Source: JADLCB01 sp964398315
Lineage (GTDB): Bacteria; Planctomycetota; Phycisphaerae; Tepidisphaerales; Tepidisphaeraceae
Reading direction: 5' to 3'
Length of the DNA stretch: 15,377 nucleotides
Assembly (NCBI GenBank): GCA_964398315.1
Contig: CAYNMV010000086.1
Location: 1-15,377 of the forward strand
Part shown: positions 6,247 through 12,624 of the stretch, in pieces
Layout of the letters: the number at the start of each line of letters is the position of its first letter
Numbering within the stretch: the first letter of the stretch is position 1
Made by a program: the position numbers and the translations under genes
The notes under the pieces: generated by a model
What the model was told of the DNA's origin: nothing
Database searches by the model: none
The model's input: only the letters and a program-made list of their open reading frames with translations

Positions 6247-7083
6247 ATGCGAAACGAACCCAATTGCATCCGGCACCCGCGTGGGTTCACCCTGGTGGAA
6301 CTGCTCGTGGTGATCGGGATTATCGCCATTCTGATCGCGATGCTGCTGCCGGCCGTCCAGCGCGCCCAGCGCCAGGCCATGCAGGTAAAGTGCATGGCAC
6401 AGATGCAGCAGATTGCCACCTACATGAATATGTACGCCAACAACTACCGGGGCTGGATCTTCCCAGTAGGGCCGGAGGATCCCAGCAAGCCAATCAACCA
6501 CGGCAACCGCTACAAGTCGCTGGGAACCAACGTCGCCCCCTGGAGACGCTGGCCGGTCATCCTGATCAACGATTACAACTACCCCGAGCCGACCGCCGAG
6601 CAAATGACCTATGACGACCAGGAGAACGCGGCGATCGATGCGCGATTCAACAACACCCCCGAAGGGCTCGAGGAAACGCGCATGTGGGCGCCGCCGCTGA
6701 TGCTCTGTCCGGCCGATTTCGAGCCGCCGACAGGCCACTCGTATGTCGTCAACAAGCACCTGACCAAGAACAGCCAGGAAACCCTGCGCATCCACAGCAG
6801 GTCGTCCACCGGCAAGGCGCCCTCGGAGATTGTCGTCCTCGGCGAGAAAGTAACCCTTGAAAAGGACTACTACATGGAGTCCGACACCGGTGGGACCGTC
6901 ACCCGCGATGAGAACAGCGAATATCTCCGCACCGTCGAGGAGCGGCGCCACGGTGTGAAACTGGGAAGCAACTATCTGTACATGGACTGGCACGTCAGCC
7001 TCGATCCCCCGCGCGAAGAAGGGGCGATCGATCCATGGTACGTGCCGACCGAACCCCCGGATGAAGATTCAACGGGTCCGTAA
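6247..7083 (+). CDS. Prepilin-type N-terminal cleavage/methylation domain protein
   Basis: A 278-residue protein with a class III signal: a short charged leader, then RG^FTLVELLVVIGIIAILIAMLLPAV, with prepilin peptidase cleavage after G13 and Glu at position +5 of the mature protein. The hydrophobic helix (about 14-36) is the pilin/pseudopilin assembly segment. The rest is an exported globular domain. Near the C-terminus, RHGVKLGSNYLYMDWHV resembles the planctomycete signature written as H-x(9)-DG, with Trp in place of the usual Gly after the Asp. ATG 6247 has AAGGG about 4 nt upstream. These proteins occur in many copies in planctomycetes, and their function is mostly unknown; homology to GspG-like pseudopilins is limited to the N-terminus. 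No secretion or pilus assembly genes are adjacent. A terminator-like hairpin follows. Confidence 0.92.
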   Translation: MRNEPNCIRHPRGFTLVELLVVIGIIAILIAMLLPAVQRAQRQAMQVKCMAQMQQIATYMNMYANNYRGWIFPVGPEDPSKPINHGNRYKSLGTNVAPWRRWPVILINDYNYPEPTAEQMTYDDQENAAIDARFNNTPEGLEETRMWAPPLMLCPADFEPPTGHSYVVNKHLTKNSQETLRIHSRSSTGKAPSEIVVLGEKVTLEKDYYMESDTGGTVTRDENSEYLRTVEERRHGVKLGSNYLYMDWHVSLDPPREEGAIDPWYVPTEPPDEDSTGP

Positions 7084-7133
7084 TATCGGCGTTGCCCGCC
7101 GCGGACTGACCTAGCCCACAACCCTAACCCAGG

Positions 7134-7166
7134 ACGCCGCCGGTCGGAGGGGCCGACGGCGTTTCT
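7134..7166 (+). terminator. Terminator-like hairpin after the prepilin-type gene
   Basis: The arm at 7134-7144 (ACGCCGCCGGT) pairs with 7152-7162 (GCCGACGGCGT) with one mismatch and one G-T pair. The loop is short and T-rich sequence (GTTTCTAT) follows. The T-tract is weak, so the call is moderate. The next 150 bp, to the ahbD-like start, hold no other gene. Confidence 0.6.
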
Positions 7167-7307
7167 ATGCGCGCTCGTCCACGGGTGCGGCCGCCAGGGC
7201 AGCGCTGCATGCCCTGCTGTTGCGTTTCAGGGCATCCGGGGCGGCCTCACCACACCCTCCAGGTGCGGCACCATGCATCCATCGCTCGGGAAGGGATCTG
7301 GCCGACG

Positions 7308-7313
7308 TAAGAT
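7308..7313 (+). promoter_or_regulatory. Candidate -10 box (TAAGAT) of a near-leaderless transcript
   Basis: TAAGAT ends 9 nt before ATG 7323 (6 nt before the alternative GTG 7320). No Shine-Dalgarno lies between box and start. It parallels the boxes at 4105-4110 (minus) and 5097-5102. No clear -35 element is visible. Confidence 0.4.
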
Positions 7314-7322
7314 GGCCAGGTG

Positions 7323-8501
7323 ATGAACCTGCTGCCCAGCCGTACTCATCCTCTGGCTGCGACGGAGCTGGATGAAGCCGCCCCACCTCCACCGGCGCTG
7401 CGGCTTCTGTTCTGGGAGACGACCACTGGCTGCAATCTTGCATGCCTTCACTGCCGGAGACTGGAGGTTTCCCACCAGCTCAGCCGCGATGACCTGACCA
7501 CCGAACAGGCCCGAGCCTTTATCCGCTCGATCCCGGCGGCCGGCCGGCCCATCCTTGTCTTCTCCGGGGGCGAGCCCCTCATGCGCCCGGATATTTATGA
7601 CCTGGCCGCTTGCGCCACCGAGGCCGGCCTGCCGATTGCGCTGGCCACCAACGGCACGCTGGTCAGCAATGAGACGGCCGCTCGCATCCGCGCGGCAGGA
7701 TTTCGCCGCGTCTCAGTCAGCTTCGACGGGCCGGACGCCCCCACCCACGATCAATTTCGCGGCGAAGGAAGCTTCCAGGCCGCTGTCGCTGGTTTTCGGG
7801 CGCTGCGCGCTGCGGGGCTGTCGATGCAGATCAACACGACCATCACCCGCCACAACCACCTGCGGCTGGAAGACACCTATCGCCTGGCACTGGACCTGGG
7901 CGCGGATGCACTGCACCTGTTCATGCTCGTGCCGGTCGGGTGCGGCATGGAATTGAGCCCCGAGGCGATGCTTGATCCGACTGAGTACGAATCGGCCCTG
8001 AACTGGATATATGACCGCAGCCTGGAGAGCAAGCTGCACCTGAAGGCCACCTGCGCCCCCCACTACTTCCGCATCATGCGCCAACGCGCCAGGGCCGATG
8101 GCCGCCCCATGCCGCCCCACGCCCACCCCCACCGAAGCATGGCCCGGCCCCACGATGGCCCATCATCCCCCGCTCATCATGGATCGGCCGGCATGTCTGC
8201 CATGACCAAGGGATGCCTGGCCGGCCAGTCAGTCTGCTTCGTCAGCCACAGTGGTGAGGTCTTCCCCTGCGGCTATCTGCCGATCACCTCGGGCAATGTG
8301 AAGACCACGCCACTGGCAACCATCTGGCGCAGCTCGCGCCTTTTCGCCGACCTACGCGATGATGCGAAGCTCACTGGCAAGTGCGGCCTGTGTGAATACA
8401 GGAAGGTCTGCATGGGCTGCCGGGCCCGCGCATTCGGCCTCACCGGCGATTACCTCGCTGAAGAGCCCCATTGCGGTTACACCCCCCTGCGCGCCCGATA
8501 G
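7323..8501 (+). CDS. ahbD: Radical SAM/SPASM protein, AhbD-like (Fe-coproporphyrin III decarboxylase / heme synthase)
   Basis: AhbD is a radical SAM enzyme that decarboxylates two propionates of Fe-coproporphyrin III to yield heme b in the siroheme-dependent pathway. The 392-residue product has the [4Fe-4S] motif CNLACLHC (C37, C41, C44), SGGEPLMRPDIYDL for SAM binding, ATNGTL, and the conserved TCAPHYFRIMRQR segment. A cysteine-rich C-terminal domain has GCLAGQSVCFVSHSGEVFPCGYLP (C298, C305, C316) and KCGLCEYRKVCMGCRARA (C354, C357, C363, C366), ending with C384. This matches my memory of the NirJ2/AhbD group rather than PqqE or MftC. Residues about 261-290 are a His/Pro-rich insertion, which is odd. 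ATG 7323 and GTG 7320 are both possible starts. The AhbC-like partner is at 11206-12411. A heme d1 protein (NirJ) or another NirJ-like enzyme is the main alternative. Confidence 0.8.
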   Translation: MNLLPSRTHPLAATELDEAAPPPPALRLLFWETTTGCNLACLHCRRLEVSHQLSRDDLTTEQARAFIRSIPAAGRPILVFSGGEPLMRPDIYDLAACATEAGLPIALATNGTLVSNETAARIRAAGFRRVSVSFDGPDAPTHDQFRGEGSFQAAVAGFRALRAAGLSMQINTTITRHNHLRLEDTYRLALDLGADALHLFMLVPVGCGMELSPEAMLDPTEYESALNWIYDRSLESKLHLKATCAPHYFRIMRQRARADGRPMPPHAHPHRSMARPHDGPSSPAHHGSAGMSAMTKGCLAGQSVCFVSHSGEVFPCGYLPITSGNVKTTPLATIWRSSRLFADLRDDAKLTGKCGLCEYRKVCMGCRARAFGLTGDYLAEEPHCGYTPLRAR

Positions 8502-8505
8502 CGTG

Positions 8506-8525
8506 CCGCGATCATATGATCGCGG
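8506..8525. promoter_or_regulatory. Perfect 20-bp palindrome upstream of the glycosidase gene
   Basis: CCGCGATCATATGATCGCGG is identical to its reverse complement. It begins 5 bp after the ahbD-like stop codon and lies 60 bp upstream of the glycosidase start. No T-run follows, so a transcription-factor operator is more likely than a terminator. A TATAAC -10-like box is at 8559-8564, which would place the dyad near -55. Confidence 0.55.
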
Positions 8526-8584
8526 GTAAATCAAGTGGCCTGCCTCCTTGCGATTGCGTATAACCCGGCGCGGAGGTCTTGCCC

Positions 8585-11101
8585 ATGCTGATGCGCGTGC
8601 TGGCGGTGATGACAGTGGCAATGCTGGCGGCCGGCCGCGCTGATGCGGCCCCTGCTGATACAGCTCCGGCTGATGCGGCTGGGGCACATGCGGCGGCTTA
8701 TGTCTGGTGGGAGGGGGAATCGCCGGCTGAGACAAACTTCCCCGCGCAGACATGGTTTACACCGCAGAATGAGGCTGAGCAGTCCAGGCTGTCGGGCGGG
8801 GCATGGCTGAGCCACCAAGGTAAGCGACAGGCCGGATCGCCCGAGCCGTTTGCGCGCTATCGCATCGAGGTGCCCGCATCCGGCACCTACCATTTCTGGG
8901 TTCGCAAATTCTGGAAGCACGGCCCGTTCCGCTGGCGGTTTGATCAGGCCGACTGGCGCAACTGCGGGCGGGATGTGGCGCTGGCTGATTCGGTTGAGCT
9001 GCGCACGCACGTGGTGGCCAACTGGGTCTATCTTGGCTCGGTCGAGCTGGAACAGGGGCAGACTACTTTCGAACTGCGCCTGCTGGCTGGTGCCGGCGAG
9101 GATCAGGTCGCGGCGTTTGATGCGTTTTTGCTCACGCCCACCGCATTTTTCCCGGCCGGTAAGCTGAAGCCGGGAGAGAAGACAGGCCTGGCCGAACCGG
9201 GCCGGTTCAGCTTCGAGCCAGCACCCGATCCCTTTGCGCCCACCGCCCTGCTGGATCTGCGATCACTCAACGAACCGGTGGCCGGTGCGGCGGGCTATGT
9301 GCGGCGGGATGGGGATCGGCTGCGGCTGGCCTCCGGCGCGGAGGTGCGCTTCTTCGCGGTGAATGTCAGTGCCGAGACCGCTGCGCAGTCCCGGCAATCG
9401 ATCGACTACCTGGCGCGCAAACTGGCCAAGCTCGGCGTGAACATGGTGCGCCATCACTCAGCGCTGTGGGATGCAGCCCAGATCGAGCGGATCGATGCCC
9501 GCGCACTGGACAACCTCCAGTATCTTGTGGCCGCGATGAAGCGCCAGGGCATCTACACGCACCTGAGCTTCTACTTCCCGCTGTGGCTCGATGTGAAACC
9601 CGAGTACGGCATCGAGGGGTTCGACACCATCCAGAACCGCAAGCCCTTCGGACTGATCTTCTTCAATGAGCGCCTCCAGGAGCTGCACCGCGGCTGGATA
9701 CGGCAGATCCTCACCGCGCCCAACCCCCACGGCGGCACGCCACTGGGGCAGGATCCCGCGCTGGCCATCGTGGAACTGGTCAACGAAGACAGTCTTTTCT
9801 TCTGGACCTTCACCCAGCAAAACATACCACCCGTGCAGTGGAAGAAGCTGGAAGAGCGCTTTGGCGGCCCCATCCTGCCGGCCTGGGACATGACCCGCGA
9901 CGGCATCCGCGCGGGCGGGCCGAAGAAGCTGTCGCAGATGCAGAAGCAGGTGCGGTTCCTGGCCGATGTGCAGCGGGATTTTTATGATCGCTCAACCCGC
10001 TACCTGAAAGAGGAACTCGGCTATGGCGGACTGGTGGTGGCCAGCAACTGGATCACCGCCGATCCTGCCCTGCTCACACCCATCGAACGCTGGACGTATC
10101 GCGCCACCGACATCATCGACAAGCACGGCTACTTTGGCGGCCGGCATGAAGGCGAAGGCGCTGCGTATTCGGTGCGCACCGGCCATACCTACCAGGATCG
10201 CTCCGGCCTGGATGTGCCGGGCGCACTGCCGGTGCACATGATCCAGGAGGCGGAATATCCCAGCATGATCAGTGAGATCAGCTGGCCGCAGCCAAATCGC
10301 TATCGTACGGAGTTCGCCCCGCTGGTAGCCGCGTGCGCTGCACTGCAGGGCATCGACACCATCTCGCTGTTCGCCATGGGGAGCAACTACGTGCGCGATA
10401 CGGGCATGGGCAAGTTCCAGCTCGCCACGCCTGCGGTGGCGATGACCTTCCCGGCATCGGCCCTGTTGTATCGGCGTGGCGATATCGCCGAAGCCACGCC
10501 GACATTCATCGAGCGCAGCGAGGCAGATTTGTTCTCCCTCACCGAGCCGATGCTGACCGAGGCACAGGCGATTGATGAGCTGCGCCGCACCGGGCATGAA
10601 GCCGGCGAGGAGGCAGCCGGCGCTGGCAGGCGACTGATCCGCACCGCCCCACCGGCGCCGCACGTACGACCCGAGATGCAAAACCAACTGCTGCGCCGTG
10701 GCCGTACGCTGATCATCAACTCGCCGCGCAGCAAAGGCGCGATCGGCTTCCTGAAGGAGGCCGGCCCGCTGGAGATCGACGGTGTGAAAATTAACTGCGG
10801 CAACGACTACGCCGTCATTCTGATCACCAGCCTGGACGACCAGCCGATCGCCAGCTCGAAGCGGGTGCTGGTTACGGCGATGACCGATGATCGTCCCTAC
10901 GGCTTCGCCGCCGAAGGCGGCCGCATCACCTCCCTGGGCCAGTTCCCCTTCACCGTGGCCGATATTGATGCGACTGTCTCGCTGGGTTGGCCTGGCGATG
11001 CCATGATCAGGATGACCGTGCTTGATGAGAATGGCTATCCGCGCGGTGATGGTTCCACCCGGCTCGCCAGGGATGCCATCCACACGATCTTCGAGCGCTA
11101 G
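8585..11101 (+). CDS. Secreted multidomain glycoside hydrolase-like protein (clan GH-A type TIM barrel)
   Basis: An 838-residue exported protein. The N-terminus is a Sec-type signal (MLMRVLAVMTVAMLAAGRADA), followed by an Ala-rich repeat. Residues about 38-185 (WWEGESPAE ... SGTYHFWVRKFW ... FDAFLLTP) look like a beta-sandwich carbohydrate-binding-type domain. Residues about 220-640 resemble a clan GH-A barrel: NMVRHHSALWD, IYTHLSFYFPLW, IVELVNEDS with the candidate acid/base E401, DKHGYFGG, and MISEISWPQPNRYR with the candidate nucleophile E564. A C-terminal beta-rich domain runs to 838. The start is ATG 8585, with GGAGG at 8572-8576 (8-nt spacing); TTG 8579 is too close to it. I cannot assign a GH family or substrate. 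It lies between the ahbD- and ahbC-like genes without an obvious metabolic link. A GH5-, GH39- or GH42-like activity is an inference from motifs only. Confidence 0.8.
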   Translation: MLMRVLAVMTVAMLAAGRADAAPADTAPADAAGAHAAAYVWWEGESPAETNFPAQTWFTPQNEAEQSRLSGGAWLSHQGKRQAGSPEPFARYRIEVPASGTYHFWVRKFWKHGPFRWRFDQADWRNCGRDVALADSVELRTHVVANWVYLGSVELEQGQTTFELRLLAGAGEDQVAAFDAFLLTPTAFFPAGKLKPGEKTGLAEPGRFSFEPAPDPFAPTALLDLRSLNEPVAGAAGYVRRDGDRLRLASGAEVRFFAVNVSAETAAQSRQSIDYLARKLAKLGVNMVRHHSALWDAAQIERIDARALDNLQYLVAAMKRQGIYTHLSFYFPLWLDVKPEYGIEGFDTIQNRKPFGLIFFNERLQELHRGWIRQILTAPNPHGGTPLGQDPALAIVELVNEDSLFFWTFTQQNIPPVQWKKLEERFGGPILPAWDMTRDGIRAGGPKKLSQMQKQVRFLADVQRDFYDRSTRYLKEELGYGGLVVASNWITADPALLTPIERWTYRATDIIDKHGYFGGRHEGEGAAYSVRTGHTYQDRSGLDVPGALPVHMIQEAEYPSMISEISWPQPNRYRTEFAPLVAACAALQGIDTISLFAMGSNYVRDTGMGKFQLATPAVAMTFPASALLYRRGDIAEATPTFIERSEADLFSLTEPMLTEAQAIDELRRTGHEAGEEAAGAGRRLIRTAPPAPHVRPEMQNQLLRRGRTLIINSPRSKGAIGFLKEAGPLEIDGVKINCGNDYAVILITSLDDQPIASSKRVLVTAMTDDRPYGFAAEGGRITSLGQFPFTVADIDATVSLGWPGDAMIRMTVLDENGYPRGDGSTRLARDAIHTIFER

Positions 11102-11166
11102 CACGGTTTACCTGCCGGAGCAGGCCCTGGGCCCGCATGCGAAAATCATGGAGGATCGGGTGGCGA

Positions 11167-11191
11167 GATCGTATCGCAAAGATATGCGATC
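11167..11191. other. Inverted repeats in the convergent glycosidase-ahbC spacer
   Basis: ATCGCA (11173-11178) and TGCGAT (11185-11190) form a 6-bp stem with a 6-nt loop. GATCG (11167) and CGATC (11187) offer an alternative outer pairing. The 104-bp spacer separates two converging genes, so a bidirectional terminator is possible, but T-tracts are absent. The octamer GCGATCAT at 11186 also occurs within the palindrome at 8506-8525. Confidence 0.35.
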
Positions 11192-11205
11192 ATGGGAAGG
11201 CCGCG

Positions 11206-12411
11206 TCAGGCGATCTCCTCATCGGTAAGATAACACCCCGGGTCCGCGGCCCAGGGATCACCAGTGACGGCCTCAGCGCGGGCACGCAGGCCGCCGCCGC
11301 AGCATTCCCTGAAGCGGCAGGTGGCGCAACGCCCCTTGAGCAGCGGCAGACGATCTTTCAGGCCCGCCATGATCGGGTCGGTGATGTCCTGCCAGATTTC
11401 GCTGAACTTGCGCTGGCGGACGTTGCCGAAGCTGCGGTCCATGGAAAACTGGTCGGCATGGACCTCGCCGCGGAAGTCGATGTCGGCTATCCCTACCCCG
11501 GAGCTGTAACGCCCCCCGCCGTTCCAGGTGAGCATATCGAGAACCTGCTGGGCGCGGGGGTGGTTCTCGCGCTGCATGCGCAGGTAGAGGTACGGCCCAT
11601 CGCAATGGTTATCGACCGTGAGGATCTCCACCCGCCGGCCGCGGTCCAGCAGGCCCTGGGTACGGGTGATGATGGTGTCCACCGCCTGGCGCGACTGCTG
11701 TGGGGTGAGGGCATCGAGCTCGCGCCCGCGTCCGGCGGGGCACAGGTGATAAAAGCAGGCGCGGTTAATGCCTTCGCGCTCGATCAGGTCAAAGAGAGCA
11801 TCGAGATTCTGGGCCGTGTGGCGGGTAAGGGTGAGGCGCAGACCCACCTTCTGCCCGGCGGCAACACAATGGCGGAAGCCGCGCATTGTCCGCTCGAATG
11901 CCCCTGTCATGCCGCGGAATTCATCGTGAACCGCCGGGATGGCGCTGTCGAGGCTGATGCCGACATAGGCGAATCTGAGCTCAGCCAGCCGGCGCGCGGC
12001 GGCCTCATCGATGAGCGTGCCGTTGGTGGAGAGGACCACGTGCAGGCCCAGCCCCCGGGCATAGGCCGCCAGTTCATAAATGTCCGGGCGGACCAGCGGC
12101 TCGCCGCCACTGAACAGCACCGCCGGCACCTTGAAGGCGGCCAGGTCATCCAGCACAGCCAGGGCCTCTTGCGTGGTCAGTTCATCGGGATACTTGCGCG
12201 CCTCAGAATCAGTGTAGCAGTGAACGCACCTGAGATTGCAGGTACGGGTGAGGTTCCAGACGACGATCGGCCGGCGTTCGCGGGCAGTCCTGGCCAGCGC
12301 CATGCGCTGGTGCTCGGGCGGATCGATCTGCGTGATCCTGCGGCCATAGCGATGCGGGGTGCTTGGGGTTTCCAGCCCGCCATACAACACGCTGATATCG
12401 ATCATCTTCAC
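11206..12411 (-). CDS. ahbC: Radical SAM protein, AhbC-like (12,18-didecarboxysiroheme deacetylase)
   Basis: AhbC removes two acetate side chains from 12,18-didecarboxysiroheme to give Fe-coproporphyrin III, the substrate of AhbD. The 401-residue product carries VVWNLTRTCNLRCVHCY (C58, C62, C65 for the SAM cluster), LFSGGEPLVRPDIYELA, LSTNGTL, VGISLDS, and the family-typical TVDNHCDGPYLYLRM, EVHADQF and FGNVRQRKFSEIW. The C-terminal end, GRCATCRFRECCGG followed by RARAEAVTGDPWAADPGCYLTDEEI, provides the auxiliary-cluster cysteines. Its end-to-end resemblance to remembered NirJ1/AhbC sequences makes this the firmer of the two heme-enzyme calls. The start is ATG 12411; ATG 12405 (MIDISVLYGG) fits homologues equally well. 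It faces the glycosidase gene and is separated from sufD by the sufD terminator. AhbA, AhbB and siroheme synthase are not in the window. Confidence 0.88.
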   Translation of the reverse strand: MKMIDISVLYGGLETPSTPHRYGRRITQIDPPEHQRMALARTARERRPIVVWNLTRTCNLRCVHCYTDSEARKYPDELTTQEALAVLDDLAAFKVPAVLFSGGEPLVRPDIYELAAYARGLGLHVVLSTNGTLIDEAAARRLAELRFAYVGISLDSAIPAVHDEFRGMTGAFERTMRGFRHCVAAGQKVGLRLTLTRHTAQNLDALFDLIEREGINRACFYHLCPAGRGRELDALTPQQSRQAVDTIITRTQGLLDRGRRVEILTVDNHCDGPYLYLRMQRENHPRAQQVLDMLTWNGGGRYSSGVGIADIDFRGEVHADQFSMDRSFGNVRQRKFSEIWQDITDPIMAGLKDRLPLLKGRCATCRFRECCGGGLRARAEAVTGDPWAADPGCYLTDEEIA

Positions 12412-12498
12412 ATCCCGGGTACGGCTGCCCCCTCACCCGTTCCGGTGTACCGGGCGGCGGCGGGAAAGGCCAACCCCGCGGCGATTCGAACCGGCTCA

Positions 12499-12540
12499 GC
12501 ACACCTGGCAGGTGCGCTGAAACCGAAAGCGGTCCTCAGC
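12499..12540 (-). other. Potentially structured segment upstream of ahbC
   Basis: Two adjacent hairpins are possible: 12499-12517 (plus-strand GCACACCT and AGGTGCGC around GGC, one G-T pair) and 12516-12540 (GCTGAAACCG and CGGTCCTCAGC around AAAG, with a bulge). They share bases 12516-12517, so they would compete. The segment is about 90-130 nt upstream of the ahbC start. It matches no riboswitch I recognise. Its presence in the ahbC transcript is unproven. Confidence 0.25.
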
Positions 12541-12564
12541 CGCCGCCCGCCTCGGCCAGGCATG

Positions 12565-12597
12565 AAAAAAGGAGGGCGACAGTGTGCTGTCGCCCTT
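12565..12597 (-). terminator. Strong intrinsic terminator of the suf operon
   Basis: AGGGCGACAG (12573-12582) and CTGTCGCCCT (12587-12596) form a perfect 10-bp stem with a 4-nt loop. Read on the minus strand, CC and then six T residues (complement of A12565-12570) follow. It lies 28 bp past the sufD stop codon and separates suf from the co-directional ahbC gene. Confidence 0.93.
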
Positions 12598-12624
12598 CCG
12601 TTGCGTTCCACTGGTTTTCGCAGG

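Noticed and set aside
9992..11104. A 370-codon minus-strand frame opposite the glycosidase C-terminus
   Set aside because: The plus-strand protein is continuous with a signal peptide and catalytic motifs; the minus-strand translation has no coherent domain.
12470..12560. A tRNA-like GGTTCGAAT string on the minus strand with nearby hairpins
   Set aside because: The T-stem cannot pair properly, there is no 7-nt anticodon loop and no acceptor stem, so it is not a tRNA and there is too little to call a tRNA remnant.
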